Positions 1 to 10,184 of a stretch of 64,000 nucleotides of DNA are shown here, in pieces; within the stretch, counting starts at the first letter, position 1; every line of letters begins with the position of its first letter. Location of the stretch: NCBI GenBank assembly GCA_963971575.1, contig OZ020616.1, positions 59,440,907 through 59,504,906 of the forward strand. Direction: 5' to 3'. A program made the position numbers and the translations under genes. The notes beneath the pieces are model-generated. The model searched no databases. It was not told where the DNA came from and saw nothing but the letters and a program-made list of their open reading frames with translations. This stretch comes from Liopterus haemorrhoidalis. Its lineage: Eukaryota > Arthropoda > Insecta > Coleoptera > Dytiscidae.

Positions 1-473
1 CTGGAAGGTGAATTACCCTTCTTTCATCTGGAATCCACGTGTTTCTTTGAGTTTTAAAACCGGCTCGAATTTTTTGTTCAAGTTTCTAACAATCAAACCA
101 AAAAGTTCGAAAGTTTACTGTGCTGTATTATTTTTAATGATTCATTTAAAATTATTTTTATATGTCAGTGGGCAATACCGCCCATTTACTTATCTAGATT
201 AAAATTGCTGTAAAATAATGGAATAAATTAGATAAAAATTTGTTTGAAAAACGAATATGTGGGTGATGATAGAAGTGTGTATCCCACTTCTGACACCATG
301 TATATATACATATATAATGGTATATTAATAAATAGAATTGTATTTCACTATTTGACAAGTCTTTATTATATTGTCTGACATACGTTGTTACCTTGACAAC
401 ATGTCTGCCTAAATATACTTTACCAGAAGGATGTTAAGTGGTCAACTACTGTCTAGTATTAGAGATTCAGTAC
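1..473. other. Non-coding DNA left of the arrestin exon
   Basis: AT-rich sequence with a short TATATA tract near 301-320. Read on the minus strand it begins with the GT splice donor of the arrestin exon at 473-472, so it should be intron. I looked for the next conserved arrestin block (Gly-Arg-Glu-Asp followed by acidic residues) on the minus strand and did not find it, so that exon lies outside the window. Confidence 0.5.
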
Positions 474-638
474 CTGAAGGTTAGGGTGACTTGTCCGTAA
501 ACCTTTTTGTTGTCCACGAAGTCGGGGTCCACCAGGAGAACGCCCTGGAGACGATCGATGCACTCTTCAGTTACCACCAGGTCTCGAGAGCTTAGGTAGA
601 GTGTCAGTTTATTGTTTGGGGATGATTTTTTGAATACC
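474..638 (-). CDS. Arrestin exon (visual arrestin/phosrestin type), N-terminal domain
   Basis: An internal exon of an arrestin, the cytosolic protein that binds phosphorylated, activated GPCRs (rhodopsin in photoreceptors) and stops G-protein signalling. It begins after an acceptor (TTCCAG, AG at 640-639) with one base completing the previous codon, continues for 54 codons, and ends with two bases of the next codon before a donor GTACTG at 473. The translation starts VFKKSSPNNKLTLYLSSRD, the first beta-strands and conserved Arg-Asp of the arrestin fold. It continues through GVLLVDPDFV and KKVYGQVTLTFR, matching the usual family order and spacing; the conserved Tyr-Gly-Arg-Glu-Asp should open the next exon. 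The full protein is usually ~360-400 residues, so this is about one seventh of it. Family features make arrestin nearly certain. The visual rather than beta-arrestin (kurtz-like) assignment is inference. No frameshift or stop is present, so it looks functional. Confidence 0.87.
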
Positions 639-789
639 CTGGAACATTTAAAGACGATTATATGCTTTGATTGCGTCATTCAGGGGTATTATTGGTTTTC
701 TTGTACGTAATATTTGAACTACAATACAATTTTAGTAACAATTATAAAAAACCAAAAATTTAATAATTCCAATGTAGTATTAAGGCCCT
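639..789. other. Intron upstream of the arrestin exon
   Basis: On the minus strand this contains the pyrimidine-rich stretch and AG that precede the arrestin exon. No other feature is seen. Confidence 0.5.
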
Positions 790-2230
790 GATTTGTAATA
801 CACTAAACAGGGTGTGAGGATTACAAAAATTCAAACCGCAGGTCCCTATCTGTCATCCTTTTTGATATATGTTTTTTTTTTTAACTTTGATACAATTCCT
901 GAAATCTGTTTTACGTGGTACTGCATACTTACCAAAATTACAGTAATTATAGTTGAATTGTTAAATCCCTAATTTTTTTTGTAGACTAAAAAGGGTGTCA
1001 GAATTCCAAAAACCAAACCGCAGATCTCTGTCTATCACCGTTTTTGAGATATGATTTTTTGAATCTTAGGAAAAATTCTATAGCTCAGTCGCTGAAACAG
1101 CGCAGTTCATCATTTTGCGTTATAACTTCAATGACAAACTTAGTGGCGAAAAAATAACTAAATCGATTTTTTTTGTATGTGAATTATAGATTAATATTGC
1201 TCTTTACTGTTTTATTTTACTAAAACATACCTTTTGAAGTCATATTTAGCTTGTGTTCGATATGTGATTATTTAAAGTGTTTATTTAATATAGGGACATT
1301 TGTATTGGTATCCCTGAATAAAACGATGTTTACATTTGTCATTTAATAATACGTCTGTTGTTTTGATACCGACTCAACTGCACTGTTTCGCCTATATATA
1401 TTTACCAAAATTATAATAATTCAAGTTGAATTATTAAGGCCTTATTTTTTTTTTTTTTTTTTTTGTAAACTAAAAATGATGTCAGAATTCCAAAACTTCA
1501 AACCGCAGGGCTCTATCTATCACCGTATTTGAGATATAATTTTTTGAAATTTAGAAAAATTCCAGAAACCAGTTTTACATAGTAGCGTTGCGGGTTGCCT
1601 TGTTACTAAAATTAAAATAATTCCATTTAAATTATTTCGGCTTTAATTTTTTTGTAAACTAAAAAAGGTATCGGAATTCCAAAAATTCAAATCGCAGGTC
1701 CCTATCGATCACCGTATTTGAGATATAATTTTTTGAAATTTAGAAAAATTCTGGATACCAATTTTACTTATTAGCGTTGCTGGTTGCCTAGTTACTAAAA
1801 TTAAAATAATTTCAGTTGAATTTTGTAGGCTTTAATTTTTTTATGAACTAAAAAAGGTGTAAAAATTCCAAAGCTTTAAACCGTAGGTCTATCACCATTT
1901 TTGAGTTTTTTTTTTAATTTAGAAAGCATTGCGGCAACCAATGTTGCGTGTTAGTTCTGCGGGTTGCATAAATACCAAAGTACAGGGGTAGAAATTCTCA
2001 CAACTTTCACATTATTGCTTTTAGTGGGCTTAGTTCTACGTACTGGGCTTTGTGTTATGATTTTAGGCCGAGTTTATGTTTATATCGGCAATCGATAGGT
2101 CGGTTACGGGCTTCGTTGTGTTTCCCGCTCAGTTTAATTATCGAGGTCCTAATTTTTATGGACTAAACAAGATGTAAGGATTCCAAAAATTCAAACCGCA
2201 GATCTCTCTACCTGTCACCGTTTCTTTTTA
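790..2230. repeat. Degenerate ~185-bp tandem array
   Basis: At least six diverged monomers share the block AATTCAAACCGCAGGTC-CTAT, followed by a TCACC/TTTTTGAGATAT stretch and preceded by TAGACTAAAAA. The conserved block recurs near 806, 987, 1471, 1660, 1849 and 2164. Neighbouring spacings are 181-189 bp, with longer gaps at 987-1471 and 1849-2164 where monomers are diverged or interrupted. The same block occurs in the dispersed family E copies at 33.2, 56.7 and 63.2 kb. Confidence 0.7.
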
Positions 2231-2666
2231 AGATATTACAATAAATATGATTTCGTTTTGAAATTGTTTCCGTGCCAATAATTTTGAGCGGCACGCGTGC
2301 CTGAACTTATGCAACTTGTTTATCGTGGTTGCGTAATGTTGAAAGCTCATGAGCATTATTCATTATGAGAGTTTACTATGTGACGTAGAAATATGATGGC
2401 CGTGGTTTAAAGTGAAATTTTCCGGACAATTTGTTTTTATCAGAATGGTTGGAAAATGTTATTGTGGCTTCTCGGAAATTTCATTAAAGTTTTTCATTCC
2501 AGTTGGAAAATTGTTAGAGAACAGACAACCACAAAAGGACATTATGTTGAATTAGTTTTGAGATGTGTAGCAAATTTATCAACACATTTACTTTTTATAC
2601 AGTAAAAAAAATAATGATAATACAGAAGTATTGCTTGTTTCCGGCCATTATAAAACTAATATTTTT
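2231..2666. other. Unassigned AT-rich DNA
   Basis: No coding potential, repeat family or terminal repeats recognised. Confidence 0.4.
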
Positions 2667-2684
2667 ACCGACCGCCAACATATA

Positions 2685-2910
2685 CCATGTGTTCAAAAAG
2701 TAATTACATAAGGGTTGGCTGTGGAAAAATAAAATAATGTCTATTGCAAGCTTTATATAACAATAAAAACTTATTTTTTTTTCTTTTGAATTTTCAAGAG
2801 AAACTTATGACAACTACAGTGATGACAGTTAATTAATTGACAGTTAAAGCTTGCAGTACACATTATTTTTCCACAGCCAACCCTTATGTAATTTCTTTTT
2901 GAACACATCA
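2685..2910. mobile_element. Palindromic MITE with ~55-bp TIRs, nested in family B
   Basis: Terminal inverted repeats contain TGTGTTCAAAAAG, AATTACATAAGGGTTGG and CTGTGGAAAAATAA and extend about 55 bp with few mismatches. The element sits within CATATATAAGG of family B and is flanked by TATA (2681-2684, 2911-2914), consistent with a TA/TATA target duplication and a Tc1/mariner-like origin. There is no coding sequence. Confidence 0.8.
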
Positions 2911-3063
2911 TATAAGGGAGGTATTGTGATCATACCGATATTGACATTTCGAGATTTTGATGTATCTCCACAAATTGAGGTTCCTACATAACGTTTTGAA
3001 TTTTTTTAGCATGATGTCTGTCGGTCTGCTTGTCCGTCTGTCCGTCTGTTAGTCTGTCCATCT

Positions 3064-3094
<31 letters not shown>

Positions 3095-3691
3095 CGTCTG
3101 TCTGTGTACACGTGCAAATTCGGCTAAAAGGATTTTTATGAAACTTCATACTTAAGCTTTTGACATCAGTGGCACGAGTTGATCAACTTTTGGTAAAAAT
3201 CTGTTGACTATAAATGGGAGTTTACTCGTGTCGATTTTAATATTTTTGCGACTATTTCGAAACAGAAAAATTTATCGAAAAAAATTATTTAACAAAAGTT
3301 GCTACAAAAGCAATAACTAACAACTTTTATTTCATAAAACGAAACATTTTTGAAAATTTTTTCGAAATATTTCTCTGTTGTAAAATATTCCCAAAAATCT
3401 TAAAACTGACACGAGTAAACTCCCATTTCTAGTTAACCGATTTTTACCAAAAGATGAACTCGTGCCATTGACGTCAAAAGTTTAAATATGAAATTTCATA
3501 AAAATCTTTTTAGCCGATTTTACTCTGCACGTGTAAAGTATCTATTTTACACGTTTTTTTTTTTCGAATATAAAGCACTAGTATCTATTTTTTCATACTT
3601 ACATGTAACGATTCCATGGCCATGATAAATAATATCTCCGTTAAAAAATATTAGGCCAAGTTATTTCTACTCTGCCGCTAGAATGTATTTT

Positions 3692-4228
3692 CTCCACGAC
3701 CACTATAGAATTTACCAATTCTAAAACCAATTTTGACTACAGAAAGTTAATATTCTAACACAAGAGTTGGAATGTTATTCTAAAGCACTTATCTTCTTAT
3801 GCATTTCGCGTGTATTTCATTCCATCACTTGTTATGGAATAACTATTCCATACTTGTTGTCTTTTGTTTTTGTAGGGTTACATTAAGATATATACAACGT
3901 TTACATTAAATAAATGCAACATAACTTCCTAACCTAAAATAGTGGCCGATGTGCGGTAAATTAAATTAAAATTAAACAAATAATAAATAAAAAAAATAGT
4001 TTAATTAATTGATTAATTTGTTATGTAATATAAATTATGTGTTAAGATAAAATGTTTGTTAAAATAATTATTTGTTATTTTTTTTTCTTTCTGGTGGTCG
4101 TGGAGAAAGTAGGGTCTGTGACTCGGTTGGAAGAGAAAATTCGATGCTCGTGGTTCCTCACGCTCGCCTGCGGCTCGCGCTCGGAATGTTCCACTCGCAT
4201 CGAATTTTCTCATTCCAACCTTGTTACA
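3692..4228. mobile_element. Insertion inside the 3' part of family B (boundaries approximate)
   Basis: Family B consensus is broken after AGAATGTATTTT and resumes at about ATGCAAGTACTTTGTGATGG. The inserted DNA starts CTCCACGACCAC and carries the inverse GTGGTCGTGGAG near 4097-4108. It also includes the GC-rich hairpin at 4128-4221. Superfamily and target duplication could not be fixed. Confidence 0.5.
4128..4221. repeat. Long GC-rich hairpin
   Basis: About 23-bp arms (GGTTGGAAGAGAAAATTCGA and its inverse near 4201-4221) extend inward with further pairing such as CTCGTGG/CCACTCG. The centre is GCTCGCCTGCGGCTCGC. It is much more GC-rich than its surroundings. Confidence 0.75.
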
Positions 4229-4288
4229 GAATATACTATTATGCAAGTACTTTGTGATGGCGGTCGGTCCTGTGGTGGCCACAGCTGA

Positions 4289-4751
4289 TTTTTTTTTTGT
4301 GAATTTCTGTATCTATTGACGTTTAATATATTTTTTGTGATTGCGCATTTTTCGTCTTTTACGGAAGCTGTCGGCAGATATTCGCGCGGTTTTAAGCATG
4401 CGAGCTTTGCGAGATTTCGTGAATGTGATGTGATGGGGGGGGGGCAGAGGGCGCGGGTGTCGGTCTCACTTCAAAGAATACATCGTGCGTTCCTGGCCGC
4501 ATGTATGTTTAATTAGTTTGATATTGGTGTAAAACGTGCACCGCTCAAATTAACCGTGAAACAAATTAACACACCGCTGCACTCTTCAATGTTTATTACT
4601 ATTACATCAAATAATAATGTCATTTCATATTGTTTAAATGCTTTCATGTTGTAAACATGAACTGAAAAACTGTAAACACGATCACTAAAATGTTACATAG
4701 AATTTTTTATCTGTTATTTGTGAACTTACACGCACTGTTGTAACTATGAAA
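4289..4751. other. Unassigned DNA with a G tract
   Basis: Holds a G-run at about 4435-4443 and a GC-richer patch (4360-4500). No open frame in it looks conserved, and no repeat family is recognised. Confidence 0.35.
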
Positions 4752-5130
4752 ACCAGTGGTGTAGCTTCAAAATTCAGCCCCTCCCCCCGGAAATGTAACA
4801 CTTTACTCAATAAGTCTCCGGTCTGACATATATATGGCAACCCTGTTGACAGATCCATATGATTTCTGGATAGTACCAACCTTCAAACGCTACGTGTGAA
4901 AATTTTATGACATTCTGAAAATTAGTTTAGAGGTTACAGTGGTTTTAGTGACTACAGTTTTGTAATTTTCAAAAGAATGGATAAAAAAGAATTTTGTTTG
5001 TTGATGAAACATTGTTTTTTGATGGGAAAAAAATGCTGTTGAAGCCAAACAGTGGCTTGATAAGCGTTATAGAGACTCTGCACCAGGCAAATCAACTATT
5101 ACTGATTGGTATGCTGAATTTAAACTTAAT
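4752..5130 (+). pseudogene. 5' fragment of a mariner-like transposon
   Basis: From the ATG at 4977 the translation begins MDKKEFCLLMKHCFLMGK. After a one-base slip in the A-run near 5029 it continues AVEAKQWLDKRY and APGKSTITDWYAEF. This is the N-terminal helix-turn-helix region typical of mariner transposases (about the first 50 of ~345 residues). The sequence stops at the helix-turn-helix, so the catalytic DDD domain is missing. The stretch 4752-4976 is the probable 5' end/UTR, starting near CCAGTGGTGTAGCTTC. It is dead through both the frameshift and the truncation. Confidence 0.65.
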
Positions 5131-5171
5131 TTATTTTATTTTTTTGAAAAGTTAGAGGAGTGTTGGCATTA

Positions 5172-5320
5172 CTTAGAATTTTTCAGAGTTTTAGTTTAAA
5201 CCATCTGGGCTACAGGGTGTGAAACCATTATTTTTTTTGCACAATTTTGGTAAAAATAATAGAAATAATTTATTTTGCAAAAATAAAATTTTGATCGTTA
5301 ATCCTAGCATAGCATTTAAA
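5172..5320 (-). mobile_element. Family A internal fragment
   Basis: Matches the minus strand of the family A interior (AAACCATCTGGGCTACAGGG, then GCACAATTTTGG and AATTTATTTTGCAAAAATAA). Both ends are missing. Confidence 0.65.
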
Positions 5321-5353
5321 GATATAATTGACATTCGCAAATTGTATCCATGA

Positions 5354-5410
5354 CGGGATTCGAACTCGGAACCTTCAACGTCATTGTCCAGTTTACACCG
5401 GTCGGCTTAA
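5354..5410 (-). repeat. tRNA-like sequence with a B box
   Basis: On the minus strand it reads GCCGACCGG..., then CCGAGTTCGAATCCCGTC, a good T-arm/B box (GGTTCGANTCC type). A full cloverleaf is not evident, so this is a tRNA-derived relic, not a tRNA gene. Confidence 0.45.
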
Positions 5411-5656
5411 CAAAAATACGCAACAAATATTAATGAGTTTTGTTCGTTACATAAAGAAATTTAATGTCTTATCTTAATCCTGCTAATGACCCTATTAATT
5501 GGATAAAATTTTTAGTTGTTGTTGAATAATCTTATGAAATACATATGCGTCTTTGTGTTCATAACAAAAAATCAAATTTTACTCGTAGTGCCCTAAGTTT
5601 TTCAAAATTACAGTAATGAGTGGTTACAAATTGTGCTGTTGTGTATATTGTTTGCA
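5411..5656. other. Unassigned AT-rich DNA
   Basis: No coding or repeat signal recognised. Confidence 0.35.
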
Positions 5657-5706
5657 ATTTTCCCTATGACCGGAAAGCGTGCAGGGGTTTAGTACCATCC
5701 CTTTTT

Positions 5707-6621
5707 AGGGTTTTGTAGGTATGACCAAAAAACCCTTATACCGTCATTTTGTCGTCTGTCTGTCTGTCTGTCTGTCTGTCTGTTCGGTAAAAATTGTAGC
5801 CAAACGGCTAAACCTAGAGAGTTGAAATTTGGCATGCTTATACAACTCTTTGACCCGCACATAGGAAAAATACTAAAACATCTAAAAAACATACCCCCCT
5901 AAAAATATAAACAAATATGTGCTCATCGAAAACAAAAATATTTTTTTTAAATTCTGAGTAGGGTATCAAATGAAAGCCCTTAGTACGTGGATTAACGATC
6001 AAATTTTTATTTTTGCAAAATAAATTATTTTGATGCGATTTTTGCAAAAAATGTGCAAAAAAAATTTTGTCCCACACCCTGCAGCCCAGATGGTTTAAAC
6101 TAAAAATCTAAAAAAATTCTAAGTAATGTATATTGGTGTGAACCGAAATAGTACAACAGGAATTTTTGATCAGATTATGTTTTTGGAAAATAACGCATTT
6201 TTTGTGGTTTTTGGTTCACAAAGTACAAAAGTTATACCAATGTAAGACACTCACATGCATAGCGTGCGATGGCTACATGCGTTAGAGCGCTCTTAACCTG
6301 GCTGGAAAACGAAGGGTTTCGAGTTCGAGTACGGAGTGAATTTTGTTTTTTCTGTTTTTTTTTTGCATTTTTATTATGTTGAAATTATTTTGTCAAAATT
6401 CTAGTTATATTTTGACAAATGTTGTATTTAATTTTTATGAGCGTAAATTTAATAACCAGTCTTATTATATGATTAACAGACGATAAATTATTTTAAAAAT
6501 ATCGTTCATTTTGCCGTGATTACTACAAAGTAAAATTTGTCCTACACACTCAGCATACCACCTTCACTTATTATATACCTGCGAAACCATGAAATGTGTG
6601 AATATTCACACTTCACATCAA
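5707..6621 (+). mobile_element. Family A Helentron-like element, complete copy with exact ends
   Basis: Because it lies inside a family D sequence known uninterrupted elsewhere, its ends can be read exactly. It starts AGGGTTTTGTAGGTATGACC after TTTTT and ends TTCACATCA(A) before TTTTTT. The 5' motif AGGGTTTTGTAGGT returns inverted as the 3' subterminal motif (ACCTGCGAAACCCT in the best-preserved copies), followed by the stem-loop GTGTGAAAATTCACAC (GTGTGAATATTCACAC here). A (GTCT)n array lies about 50 bp from the start. Insertion is between Ts. This is the structure of non-autonomous Helentrons; no replication protein is encoded. Confidence 0.85.
6259..6335 (+). repeat. tRNA-like block inside family A
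   Basis: Box A-like TAGCGTGCGATGGCTACATG and box B-like GAGTTCGAGTACG, about 55 bp apart, sit at the same internal position as the tRNA-like blocks of other family A copies. The sequence differs strongly between copies. Confidence 0.5.
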
Positions 6622-6712
6622 TTTTTTGTTGTGACAGGGTAAATATTCTCTCCTCCAAAAGGCATGCTGTATGAAATCGGAGACCAAAAACTGTCATGAG
6701 CTCCCGGTCTAT

Positions 6713-7306
6713 TTAGTATTCACCTGTCTCTGTTTATAAAAGAGCCAATCATTTAAAAATAACAATAAAGCATGTCCATTGAGTATAAGTATAACGATGT
6801 CCAGTGTATATTTTTATAAAAACTCTCTGCGTGTGTCGATGTGTTGTGTAACGAACAGTGGAGAGCCCAGTGGTAAACCGCTGGCGGTAATGGATTTTTG
6901 CAGTCTCCCACAAAGCCCCGCGTACAACCGACTGCCGACCGCAATACGCCCCGACATTACACCCTTCTGTTCAATCACATAAAGCAGAAAGTAACAGAAT
7001 TCATAAATTGACATTTCTCAAATTCTCAACACTTCACCAATAAAATCGTCGAGGTGAACATTGCGATTCAATCATCGTAATCTAATACGCGACACTTCTT
7101 TATATGCTCGACTTCAGCGCCTGCATTCATCACAGCTATTATTACCCAGTGAAGAATTCCGAGCCAAAGACGAATACATCAGAACCCCAGTCAATCTTAT
7201 TCATCTCACAAACTTCTATCAAAGATTATTGATAGATATATACTTTATTCTTGCCTTTCGGCTTTGAAAGGAGTACAGTTATTACACTAATTCCCAAACT
7301 TCCAAC
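6713..7306. other. Unassigned DNA between family D copies
   Basis: Short frames on both strands overlap one another (for example 6779-6982) without any recognisable motif. No repeats were identified. Confidence 0.3.
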
Positions 7307-7945
7307 ATACTTTGATAGTGTAATGGTTAGCATGCGTTCTAATTTGCAAACTAATAGACCGGGAGCTCATGACAGTTTTTGGTCTCCGATTTCATACAGC
7401 ATACCTTTTGGAGGAGAGAATATTTACCCTGTGACAACTAAAAAGGGATGGAACTAAACCCCTGCACGCTTTCCGGTCATAGGGAAAATTGCATTTCCAC
7501 TTAAACACAAAATTTTTGTGCTTTTCTCTGATTTAATATTGCTTGCCCTTTTGTCAAAAGAAAGTTATAACAAATTTAAAGTATTTTAAATATATGTATG
7601 GGATTCGGAGGGTCCCAAAGGGCTCAAACGGTCATGTGATCTTGAAAAAAATATGATTTTCCGCGTTTTCATACAGCATGCCTATAATTAAAAGACTTTA
7701 AATTTGTTATAACTTTCTTTTGACAAAAGGGCAAGCAATATTAAGTCAGAGAAAAACACAAAAATGTTGTGCAAGTGGAAATGCAATTTTCCCTATGACC
7801 GGAAAGCGTGCAGGGGTTTAGTACCATCCCTTTTTTGTTGTCACAGGGTAAATATTCTCTCCTCCAAAAGGTATGCTGTATGAAATCGGAGACCAAAAAT
7901 GTCATGAGCTCCCGGTCTATAAGGTTCGATCCCGTCTCGAGACAA
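7307..7945 (+). repeat. tRNA-like sequence split by a family D element
   Basis: The 5' part (GATAGTGTAATGGTTAGCAT, a good box A, to TTTGCAAACTAA at 7354) and the 3' part (GGTTCGATCCCG, a good box B, from 7923) are separated by the 565-bp element. Joined, they match the block at 19448-19515, where TTTGCAAACTAAGGTTCG is uninterrupted. Confidence 0.7.
7355..7919. mobile_element. Family D MITE with ~230-bp TIRs and TAA duplication
   Basis: Ends are TAGACCGGGAGCTCATGAC / GTCATGAGCTCCCGGTCTA. Inverted arms of about 230 bp run through CCTTTTGGAGGAGAGAATAT and CTGCACGCTTTCCGGTCATA. It is flanked by TAA (7352-7354 and 7920-7922), and the empty site is seen at 19448-19515. A 3-bp TWA duplication suggests PIF/Harbinger. 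There is no coding sequence. Partial copies lie at 5657-6712 and ~45035-45391. Confidence 0.85.
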
Positions 7946-8173
7946 ATTTATTATTTCGTCTGTCTGTCTGCCTGTCTGTTATTACTTATGTTAAGTCTAT
8001 TACACGTTTTTATTTGTTTGTTTCCGCTTTCAGCACTGGTGGAGTAATTAAATTGTCCACCCTCGGTCCCACAACCCCCCCTCACGCAAGATCCCAACCA
8101 AATACATAACTAGATTTTTTTAAATGTAAAATAATCATTTCTTCTTTGGTCACTGTCAGTAGGGTTGATTTTT
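7946..8173. other. Short GTCY tract and unassigned DNA
   Basis: A short GTCTGTCTGTCTGCCTGTCT stretch at about 7958, then sequence with no recognised feature. Confidence 0.35.
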
Positions 8174-8612
8174 AGGATTTTGTAGGTATGACCAAAAAAC
8201 TCTTATATCGTCATTTTGTTGTCTGTCTGTCTGTTCGGTAAAAATTGTAGCCAAACGGCTAAACCTAAAGAATTGAATTGCGAACTTGGCGATTTTTTCC
8301 AAGATTGTGCAAAAAAAAATTGTCCCACACCCTGTAGCCCTGGTGGTTTAAACTAAAAATCTGAAAAAATTATAAGTAATGTACATTGGTGTGAACCGGA
8401 ATAGTACAAAATTTTTGATCAGATTATGTTTTCGGAAAATAACGCATTTTTTGTGTTTTTTTGTTGACAATGTACAAAAGTTATATTTGTGTAACGCGCT
8501 ACACTAGAAGGCGTATCCTGGTGTAATGGTTATGGTGCTCGCTTCTTACCCAACAAAATTGAATTCGCTCCCGGCGAGAGGAGACAATTTTATTTTTTCT
8601 GTTTTTTCTACA
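8174..8612 (+). mobile_element. Family A copy, 3'-truncated and internally deleted
   Basis: Starts AGGATTTTGTAGGTATGACC after a T-run and has a short GTCT array and the TTCGGTAAAAATTGTAGCC core. It lacks about 160 bp of the interior and ends soon after the tRNA-like block. Confidence 0.75.
8515..8578 (+). repeat. tRNA-like block in family A
   Basis: Box A GGTGTAATGGTTATGGTGC and box B-like GAATTCGCTCCCGG. A diverged relative lies at 15561-15622. Confidence 0.5.
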
Positions 8613-8831
8613 TCAAGTTGAGTCTTGTCCCAAAGCTCTTCATCAAGGAAAATATCCTTTGGGTAGCTTTTTTGTAGTTCAAATTTTGTAAAAATAATAT
8701 TAGTTGAAAATAAATATTAATAATAAGTACCTTTTCTAAAATTCGGTACAAATATCGTCTCTGAAAAAATTCGGGACGTAAGGTGGAAATTCAGGACTGT
8801 CCCGGCCAATTCGGGACGTATGGTCACGTTA
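8613..8831. other. Unassigned DNA with GGGACGTA repeats
   Basis: Two direct copies of ATTCGGGACGTA (about 8769 and 8810) surround GTCCCGGCC. Similar motifs occur at ends of some hAT elements, but no second terminus was found. Confidence 0.3.
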
Positions 8832-8839
8832 GTTTAACC

Positions 8840-9140
8840 CAGTGGTTCTCAACCAGGGTGCCGCAAGCACATGAAAGGGGTGCCGCGAGCTTTTCAAAAT
8901 AAATTCGCCGCTATTCTCGTGAATCGAAGAAATATTTATCGTTTATAAATTTTCGAATGATCTTTAAATACATATTATGTAATTGTAATATTATTGTTTT
9001 TTTTTCCAACATCACAATTATACTTTTGATTGATTATACTTTAAATTGACTAAATAGTGACATATTTAATAGTAGGGTGTCGCGAAGATCTCACATTTTG
9101 CATAGGGGTGCCTTCACCTAAAAAAGGTTGAGAACCACTG
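8840..9140. mobile_element. hAT MITE with perfect 8-bp duplication
   Basis: TIRs CAGTGGTTCTCAACC / GGTTGAGAACCACTG flank 301 bp. The 8-bp duplications GTTTAACC at 8832-8839 and 9141-9148 are identical. Subterminal GGTGCCGC repeats are present. Non-coding. Confidence 0.92.
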
Positions 9141-9148
9141 GTTTAACC

Positions 9149-9670
9149 CATTAAAGATTTGTTGTTATCACTCTGAACATATATAACTCTTTGATCCAAT
9201 CCCCGTAATTCTGTAATATGGGTATAATCCGGATCTATATGATCTGGCGAACGAGCTTAGCAATTTAGTTGATAGCCAATCAGCGGATACCCTGAAAAAA
9301 GTGGCATTAACATAAAGATATCCTCCGGTTCAAAATCCTGGCCCGATAAATAATTCATGTGTGGTTCTCTTGCGCGCTGTATACAGGTGGTTAGTTCGAT
9401 CGAGACGCCGAACGTAGCGACGGCACACGACGCCGACGCTTTACGTCACACTAATGAAACTTTTTACTCTGCCCAGTAATTTAGATCAAGACGGAGATGA
9501 TTTTCATTACGAGACAAAAGATGCTGGAATCTTCCAATGAAAACATTCTTATAACATTTTATGAAAGGACTTTCTTTCTCCTTTTACACATTTGTAATAA
9601 TAATAAAATGATGGATATATATATACTGGCAAGATAATAATACATTAAATGTATTATTATTACTTTAAGT
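9149..9670. other. Unassigned DNA with a small palindrome
   Basis: Contains the palindrome AATAATACATT-A-AATGTATTATT near 9636-9660 and a short TA repeat before it. Otherwise nothing recognised. Confidence 0.4.
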
Positions 9671-9783
9671 GCATTCTGCCATCTCGGCAGCATCTTCACT
9701 AAAGATGACGCAGCTACAGCAGATCTGGTAAAAAGGATCCATAAAGCAAACCAAGCCTTTGGAGCAATGTGTAATATGTGAAA
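9671..9783 (+). pseudogene. Reverse transcriptase fragment (non-LTR retrotransposon)
   Basis: The plus-strand reading starting near 9671 gives FCHLGSIFTKDDAATADLVK, then RIHKANQAFGAMCNM and a stop. This matches the YLGS...T.DI..RI..A..AF block that follows the catalytic region in LINE-type reverse transcriptases found in insects. Only ~35 residues of a ~1000-residue protein remain, with no tail or flanking domains. It is too short to assign a clade. Confidence 0.6.
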
Positions 9784-10184
9784 GTCGACACGATAGCCTC
9801 ATAGAACGATAAAATTAATAATAAAACTTAGTATTTGCACCTCAAAGAACAGGAATCATACAATATTATGAAGCAAAAAATATATACAGTGGATTTCGTT
9901 TATCACATATATAATATAACGACACATCGATTTTTGCGACGATATTTCAGTCAGGCCAGAAACATATCTTTTTATACGTGAGGTATCGGATATTACGACG
10001 AAATTAATATAACTACAAACCAGTGGCGAAGGGAAACCTCCGCTAGACTTGCCCTCAAAAAAAAAAATATATATATTTAATTTAATTTTTTTTTTTTTAA
10101 ATATTTAGATAAATCTTCAAAAATACAACAAATTATGTTCTATACAAATTTTTGTCCAAGGCTTGGTTTACTTGTTACGAATTA
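9784..10184. other. Unassigned DNA
   Basis: Includes CAGTGGCGAAGGG near 10021, which resembles a hAT end, but no partner end. A/T runs at 10055-10100. Confidence 0.35.

Larger units (their letters stand above)
2667..4288 (+). mobile_element. Family B Helentron-like element, rearranged and interrupted
   Basis: Begins ACCGACCGCCAACATATA directly after TTTTT and ends with GGCGGTCGGTCC, a stem-loop CTGTGGTGGCCACAG, then CTGATTTTT. The 5' motif ACCGACCGCC is therefore repeated inverted just inside the 3' stem-loop, as in Helentron/HINE elements. A GTCY array lies at about 3020-3105. Two insertions interrupt this copy (2685-2910 and about 3692-4228). An internal stretch at about 3345-3545 runs in the opposite orientation, so 3160-3340 and 3345-3510 form a large imperfect inverted repeat. 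Confidence 0.75.
5657..6712 (+). mobile_element. Family D fragment split by a family A insertion
   Basis: Pieces 5657-5706 (ATTTTCCCTATGACCGGAAA...CCATCCCTTTTT) and 6622-6712 (TTTTTTGTTGTGACAGGG...GAGCTCCCGGTCTAT) are contiguous in the complete family D copy at 7355-7919. The intervening family A copy went into the T-run. The left half of D is missing. Confidence 0.8.

Noticed and set aside
790..2230. Regularly spaced ~30-bp conserved blocks that could suggest a CRISPR array
   Set aside because: Spacing is ~185 bp, the blocks are diverged, the genome is eukaryotic, and the intervals themselves are repeated, so this is a tandem satellite.
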